This document shows positions 58,560-64,000 of a stretch of DNA of 64,000 bases, piece by piece. Each line of letters begins with the position of its first letter. Within the stretch, counting starts at the first letter, position 1. Made by a program: the position numbers and the translations under genes. The notes beneath the pieces were generated by a model. The model ran no database searches and was not told where the DNA came from. It saw only the letters and a list, made by a program, of their open reading frames with translations. The stretch spans positions 31,322,730-31,386,729 of the forward strand of contig NC_088778.1 of assembly GCF_954871325.1 (NCBI RefSeq). Reading direction: 5' to 3'. Source of the DNA: Gordionus sp. m RMFG-2023. Lineage: Eukaryota > Nematomorpha > Gordioida > Chordodea > Parachordodidae.

Positions 58560-60579
58560 TAATCTAGGAATCAGTTCACACCTAATTTCAAATATGAAAG
58601 GTGATCGACTTGGCAACCCATGTGATTTGCCCCATCATTATTTTATTTATAAAAGTCGGCATCTCATAAATGCACACTGCAAAGCAATACCCATATTATG
58701 CTTTTTTGGAGCGATTATAAATGTGATTGTCATATTCTACTTGATAAAGTTAATACAAAGGCGTCCTATATATGATCGAATTCGAAACTTCATGATTTCA
58801 CCCATGGCAACAATAAAATGGCTTAGATTTAAATATAAAAAAATAAAAGAGTTGTTTATTAGGCTTGCGAGACGATGTAAGTCCAAATTTATTCGCACAT
58901 TAAGTATGTTTGTAAAAATTAAAGAAACACCAGTGACTGATGTGGAGACTATGGTGGGTTATCATATTGCGACAATTTCATCTCCAACAAAAAAGATCAT
59001 CACTGTCAAGCGTTACCATGATAATTATAATGTTGATATACATAATAGAGGAGTTTATAAAGGAAATGATATTAGTCTCATATCTCATGACTTTCCAAAA
59101 GGATCTAAAATAAATAAATGGGAAATGGAAGACTCATCATCCTATATCATTTTATTGAGCTTATGTCTGGTCAATTTGTTGATGATTAGCCTCATGGTGA
59201 TTCGCAATTCCGTTGAATGTTTGGCTAATAAACCGTTCGAACATATTAGGAAAGTTTTATGTGTCCACGAAATGAGCAAATATAATGTATTCCCTCCGAT
59301 CCAGAATAATAAAAAAATTGAACAAATCTACTACAATCTACGATTTTTCACTACTTCGCCTACTTTCGTTTCAAGTAATAGCAATTATGAAAAGTTAAGT
59401 AAGATTAAAAAATCGAAACCAACTTTAGAGTATATCTCTAGTATAGATGAAAAATATAAACAAAATAGGGTTGAGGAGAAAGGAAATGATGGTTTTCGAT
59501 TCTTTCATTACAAGGGAGGATATCAGAAGAATTCTGAAAACTTAGGGGGCATAGATTTAGAGGTAAAAGCCTTCATAAAGTTTATTATTAAAAACTTTAG
59601 AAATTCCAAGGCCTTCAAACTATACCTATCATATGGGTGGAATTTCTACATAGCCAGATTTCACGCATCATTGATAACTGTAATTGCAAGTTTCAACTTT
59701 TTCGCAACTTTTCTATATGCCTTGAACAGGTTTATTTATACGGTCTATGAATCTGAGTACCATTATTGGTGTAGCTCAAAAAAAACTTTTTTAGCATTAT
59801 GCGTTTGCGGTTTATTATCCGGAATACTATACATACCCGCTTATATTAATTATAAGTTGGTGGTCATCAAGGTTTCATCTATATTCCTACTTTATGATTA
59901 CAATTTAGGTCAAAATAGCAATTATCATTTAGATGATAAATTCCCGGTGATTACATATTATTCCCACATATGGAGATACACTAGATCTACTAAGAGAGCA
60001 ACCATAATCAAGCTCATTTATGAAATTTCCCAGGAACTGATAGGCAAGTTTATTATCATGACTATAATGGGTTATTTCATAATTTCGATTTCCAAAGGGA
60101 TGAAGCACAAACGTTGGGTGATCGACAAAAAACATTGGGCCTCAATAATAAAATTACCAATCAAGCTAACTTCCAAAAATCAAGTACAGGGAGCAAGAGA
60201 TCTCGGGAATAGAATTAATAAGGATAAAATTAGTAAAGATTTAGATAGAAAAGCATCCAAGGTAATTAAGAAAAATGAACTGGTGATAGAGAACGATTAT
60301 GACACAACCCAGATAGAAATATTGTGTATCACCAATTTGTCCAGTAGGCATTATTATAATTGGAACAGAAAGTTCTCTCTAACATTACTCAGGGTATTTT
60401 TGATGGAGGCTTTAATAATCGTCATGCCCCTCACTTTAATACAACTTACCTACAAATTCTGGATTAAGAGGATCAACATTCTCCACTTAAATTTTTTATT
60501 TACTGGCTATCAGCTCATTAATCTGGTAACAATCATTTTACCTTTTCCTCTAACTCTAGCTATTATGATGTTATCATAG
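58537..60579 (+). CDS. Divergent rhodopsin-like 7TM receptor, paralog 4
   Basis: 680 codons, starting MPAANVSNNLGISSHLISNM. Seven hydrophobic segments align with the paralogs. NRFIYTVYESEYHYWC follows segment 3, and FLALCVCGLLSGILYIPAYI is segment 4. The outer half of segment 3 (ARFHASLITVIASFN) and the start of segment 6 (FLMEALIIVMPLTLIQLTYK) carry changes not seen in the other copies, while the cytoplasmic ends are kept. Loop 2-3 resembles paralog 1 at FFTTSPTFVSS, whereas the segment 3-4 region resembles paralog 2. It ends LTLAIMMLS. I infer a plasma-membrane receptor of the same family; ligand and G-protein coupling unknown. Confidence 0.85.
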   Translation: MPAANVSNNLGISSHLISNMKGDRLGNPCDLPHHYFIYKSRHLINAHCKAIPILCFFGAIINVIVIFYLIKLIQRRPIYDRIRNFMISPMATIKWLRFKYKKIKELFIRLARRCKSKFIRTLSMFVKIKETPVTDVETMVGYHIATISSPTKKIITVKRYHDNYNVDIHNRGVYKGNDISLISHDFPKGSKINKWEMEDSSSYIILLSLCLVNLLMISLMVIRNSVECLANKPFEHIRKVLCVHEMSKYNVFPPIQNNKKIEQIYYNLRFFTTSPTFVSSNSNYEKLSKIKKSKPTLEYISSIDEKYKQNRVEEKGNDGFRFFHYKGGYQKNSENLGGIDLEVKAFIKFIIKNFRNSKAFKLYLSYGWNFYIARFHASLITVIASFNFFATFLYALNRFIYTVYESEYHYWCSSKKTFLALCVCGLLSGILYIPAYINYKLVVIKVSSIFLLYDYNLGQNSNYHLDDKFPVITYYSHIWRYTRSTKRATIIKLIYEISQELIGKFIIMTIMGYFIISISKGMKHKRWVIDKKHWASIIKLPIKLTSKNQVQGARDLGNRINKDKISKDLDRKASKVIKKNELVIENDYDTTQIEILCITNLSSRHYYNWNRKFSLTLLRVFLMEALIIVMPLTLIQLTYKFWIKRINILHLNFLFTGYQLINLVTIILPFPLTLAIMMLS

Positions 60580-62847
60580 TTGAAAATTATCAAGAAATTT
60601 ATAAGGGGTATATGACTTGAAGATACACATTTACTATTTCAAAATTCTTTGAAACATTTTATTGTAAACTGATTTAGTATTACTTTCATATTTATGACTT
60701 ATATCATCAAAATATGGAGTTGTAGTCCCTTTTAATATAATATTATTTGATAATGCACTATTCATAGTTTAGATGATGTTTTATTCTTTATTTTCTATCA
60801 ATAAAATATTAAAAAATATACATGATACTCTATCAAAGTAAGAATATTTATAACTTATCATGCGAAACTAAGAGAAGAGAAAATAAGCAAGAAATTTTAA
60901 TCAATTTAAAATGATAAGAAACTATAAAAAGAAAAAAAAAGCCTGAATTAAGTTAAGATGGGGAAAAATTAGCTCCGTAATATGCTAATAATTTATATTA
61001 TTTATATATTACTCTTTGATCTGTTATTTATTTTTAAAGTATACGCCCAGAAATAACACTATCAAATTATATTGACAAATATAATTCAATAAGTCAGAAT
61101 AGGTTGCCAATTATAAGCTATAGCAACCGGAAATTAGTAACATGTTTACTCTGTAACTATGTCCAATGTAGCCTGTTTTTGTTCACCTGAGAATAAAAAT
61201 ATTTTTAAATAATATTAATTAAAAAAAAGGTTTAAACCTAAATATCGAAGAGAGAAATATAATGTAAGGGTTTTGATTTATATTATTTATATATTATTCT
61301 TCGTTCTGTTATTTATTATTAAGGTATCCATTAAAACTATTCGTGATATCATATTGCGCAAAATATTTATCATGCCAGTCTAATTCGTGTTACTGACTTT
61401 TTGTATTAAAAGAGACAATAATCAGCACTTAGAATATTAATTCACTCTCTCTCATATCATTAGGGTACCCATCATTTTTTTCCCGCTAACTCTAGTTATT
61501 ATGCTATGTTCATAGCAGTAATGGACAATTAAATAATGATACAACAACAAAAAATCAAGGCGAAAGAATGATGTCATTGGGAGAGGCCATAAAGAATACA
61601 ATAGGAAACATTATTACAATACGATAAACACCAAGAGATATGCGAAAAGAGCCAATAGGATGGCAGGAGGGGATCATGGAAGAGAGCATTATTTTATATG
61701 AAGATACAAAAGAACTTTTGAATCTAATTAGCATTGTATATGTATAATATAGATATTATTGTTTTGAATTAAAGTTATTTTGTACAATTCGAGATAGATG
61801 TATGCTCGAGGCATGTATTTTCATATAAAATTTGGGGACACCAAGAATGAAAAGAAGTTTAAGCCATTCATTCTCATTGCTAAAGTTTAGCAATAGGGAA
61901 TATATACAATCAGCTTAAGATATAGCAACTAGCAATCTTGCACCTTTGGGGATCCTTGAAATAATATTTGTGTTTTTTTTCTAACTAACTTAACTTAAAA
62001 AAAAAAGAGACTAATAAAGAATAAAAATAACTGTTACCTTTTATTTTATTTCATGGAAACATAATACAGATAAAAGTTACACTTATAACCAATTAATATA
62101 TAGAATTTTACTGAAAAGATAAAAAAATAAATCGCTAATATTTTAGTTAGAAAAAAAATACAGAGGATTAAATTGGCGACAGGTTCAGTTTCGAAATAAG
62201 TAGAAGGTTTAATTGTGTCAAGTTATAATATCGGACTTTCTTGGAATGTTTAAGAAGCATTCGGAAAATCTTTAGAAAATTTTCATGATATTATTTAGAA
62301 AAATGATCATTTAAAACTTTATATTAGCAGGAATGAGAAGAGGTCATTTTTGCAACATCTTTTCATACATTTTTGTGGCTTCTTTTCCCTTTAATATTTC
62401 GCTATTTTTTCTTATCCTAACCCACGCAAATATTTATCATAATTATAATTAGGTTCATGAAAGAAATACATGCCAGGAATAAACTATAATGATGACCGTT
62501 CATTAGTTAAGTTGATTCGATTTATTTTTAAAAAGAAATAAATTTCTATTTATCTTTTTTTTCTAACTAAATTACACACCCAAGATATTATACGATTTTT
62601 TTTCTAAAAGAAAATCAAAAAATAAAAAATTTTTTACCACCTCTTTCTGTTTATTTACATTATAAAATGTTTTAAAAAAAATATTTAAAAATAAATAATT
62701 ATATATAAGAAATATATTATTTTCAATCATAGAGCGAATTGAAAAATAATTATTTAATTATGTTACCAATAAATGTTATAAATTAAGAATCGCTTTATTA
62801 ACACTAAACTCAAATATAGGAGGTGATGGAATATGACAATACAATAG
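60580..62847. repeat. Spacer of repeat unit 4
   Basis: 3' flank as in the other genes (GAAAATTATCAAGAAATTTA, AATAAAATATT near 60805). Then the part shared with unit 1 (GGCGAAAGAATGATGTCATT near 61559), and from about 61840 block D (ACACCAAGAATGAAAAG). Block B and the LINE relic of the other units are missing between them, so this unit carries an internal deletion. No gene. Confidence 0.7.
61356..61515 (+). pseudogene. 3' fragment of a degenerate receptor paralog (second copy)
   Basis: Counterpart of 21735-21903: ATTTATCATGCCAGTCTAAT and CCCGCTAACTCTAGTTATTA with TGCTATGTTCATAG correspond to the segment 6 and segment 7 ends of the receptors. The frame is broken. Confidence 0.75.
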
Positions 62848-62985
62848 AGTTAGTTCATCACTATTTCGTGTGAAGGAGCCAAAATCTTATAGATGAAAAT
62901 TGCAAGATCATGCCCATATTACCCTTGTTTGGAATTTTTATCAACACGATTGTCAATTGATAAAGTTAATTCGATTGCATGTGAA
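62848..62985 (+). pseudogene. 5' fragment of a degenerate receptor paralog (second copy)
   Basis: Reads HHYFV, then NCKIMPILPLFGIFINTIV with only slight frame damage, and corresponds to the N-terminus and segment 1 of the receptors. It shares GGAATTTTTATCAAC with the copy at 27538. It is cut after GATTGCATGTGAAC, where receptor 3'-flank sequence follows. Confidence 0.78.
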
Positions 62986-62989
62986 CAAA

Positions 62990-64000
62990 ACTTTGCTGTC
63001 GATAATGGTTTAAGGTCATTCAAGTTCTAATTAATTTAAAATAAGAAACCATAATAAAAAGCCTGCTGAATTAAGTTATAATGTGAAAAAATTAGCTGAG
63101 TAATTTTATTATACTAAACTAAAGTAAGAGTTTCTATTTATATTATTCATATATTTAATTATTTGTTCTTTTTTTCATTTATACTTTTGAATTCTTTACT
63201 AAGATTTTTATTAATTATAGGATAGGTCCTTGAGATTGTCCTGAATCTGGGAGTATAATTAGAAAGTCTAGAAGTATAGGGGGGGGGGTTAGCTTTTTCC
63301 CAAATTATATAAGAATAAAACTAGCACAGATCAACTTTGGTAAAATGACCTTTTTTTTATGATTGAGCCATAACAATATATTTTTTACTCCGTTTTATAT
63401 TTTCCCTATAAAAGGAACCAAATTTAATGTTTTAATGGATCCTATATTTTATATAATTTAATTAAATATATTCATATAAATTTTACGTTAACTTTGTACA
63501 TTTTGTAATTCTATACTTAATAAAAGTTTTAAAGATAAATTATTTTATAAACCCATTGGTCATAGTCATACTACAAGTAACAATGTCAAAATTACACAAT
63601 TATAAATTCTGGGGTGAGGAAGATAATAAATTCATAAAAAATGGCCTTGGGAAATTTACCATGAATATTGAAGTAGTAACCAGTTCAGTCTACAGCATAA
63701 AATTTACTACTATATTTTAAAGGATTGGCAATACTTTTTTAAACCACACGAAAGACAGATTTATACACATTATAGCATCTCATATAACTCACATTAACAT
63801 TTACATGTGCTCAAAGTATTACATGATGTTGCATTCAACTCAAATCATAAAATGGTGTAGTATATAAATACTAAATATCGATATAAGTTGTCTAGTATTT
63901 ATAAGTGCATAGGAGATCTATTAACAAAAATATAGTATAGTTACTAGAGGTCACGGGGATAAAAGATAAATATAATATTGAAATAATAAAGAGAAATTAA
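62990..64000. repeat. Fifth repeat unit, gene-less, continuing beyond the window
   Basis: After the 5' receptor fragment the sequence jumps directly to receptor 3'-flank DNA (GGTCATTCAAGTTCTAATTA, AAAAGCCTG) and then block B (GGTTAGCTTTTTCCCAAATT, GGGGTGAGGAAGATAATAAA, ATAAATACTAAATATCGATA). The gene body has therefore been deleted here. Confidence 0.72.

Overview
The window is nuclear DNA of an AT-rich eukaryote, most likely an invertebrate animal. It has no operons and no bacterial signals. Its recognisable content is animal-type: rhodopsin-like seven-transmembrane (7TM) receptor genes, several kinds of non-LTR retrotransposon, an LTR element, hAT-like and TA-target terminal-inverted-repeat (TIR) elements, a MULE relic and a MAF1-like fragment. 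I cannot name the species.

Layout. From 1 to about 17.6 kb there is gene-poor, decayed repeat DNA. It holds relics of a retrotransposon family with a YLDDG reverse transcriptase and an RPDG nuclease-like domain (2.2-4.1 kb and 15.8-16.0 kb), an RTE-like LINE tail (5.5-6.2 kb), three related 215-bp MITEs (6.2-9.2 kb), a hAT-like element with a clear 8-bp target duplication (10.3-10.8 kb) and a MULE-like relic (15.5 kb). From about 18.2 kb to the end the window is a tandem array of diverged segmental repeats, all in one orientation. Four repeats carry an intact, intronless gene of 674-680 codons (19067-21100, 34339-36378, 42881-44905, 58537-60579). A fifth repeat at the right end has lost its gene. 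Degenerate 5' and 3' pieces of a related gene lie in the spacers.

The four genes encode paralogous membrane proteins with seven predicted membrane segments, an NRY/NRF motif after segment 3 where rhodopsin-like receptors have DRY/ERY, very long loops between segments 1-2 and 2-3, and almost no C-terminal tail. Shared upstream blocks, overlapping upstream ORFs, mosaic similarity among paralogs and variation in the outer parts of segments 3 and 6 suggest a receptor family that is still diversifying. This cluster is the best candidate in the window for an undescribed system.

The spacers have been enlarged by later insertions: a palindromic transposon composite (28.5-32.7 kb), a 5'-truncated LINE with 7-bp target duplications (38.4-39.9 kb), a 1.7-kb TIR element (45.5-47.2 kb), a LINE split in frame by a young non-autonomous LTR element (48.5-51.8 kb), a MAF1-like fragment (53.5 kb), and a LINE relic split by a 936-bp TIR element (53.8-55.7 kb). 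All family names rest on motif recognition by eye; no search was run.
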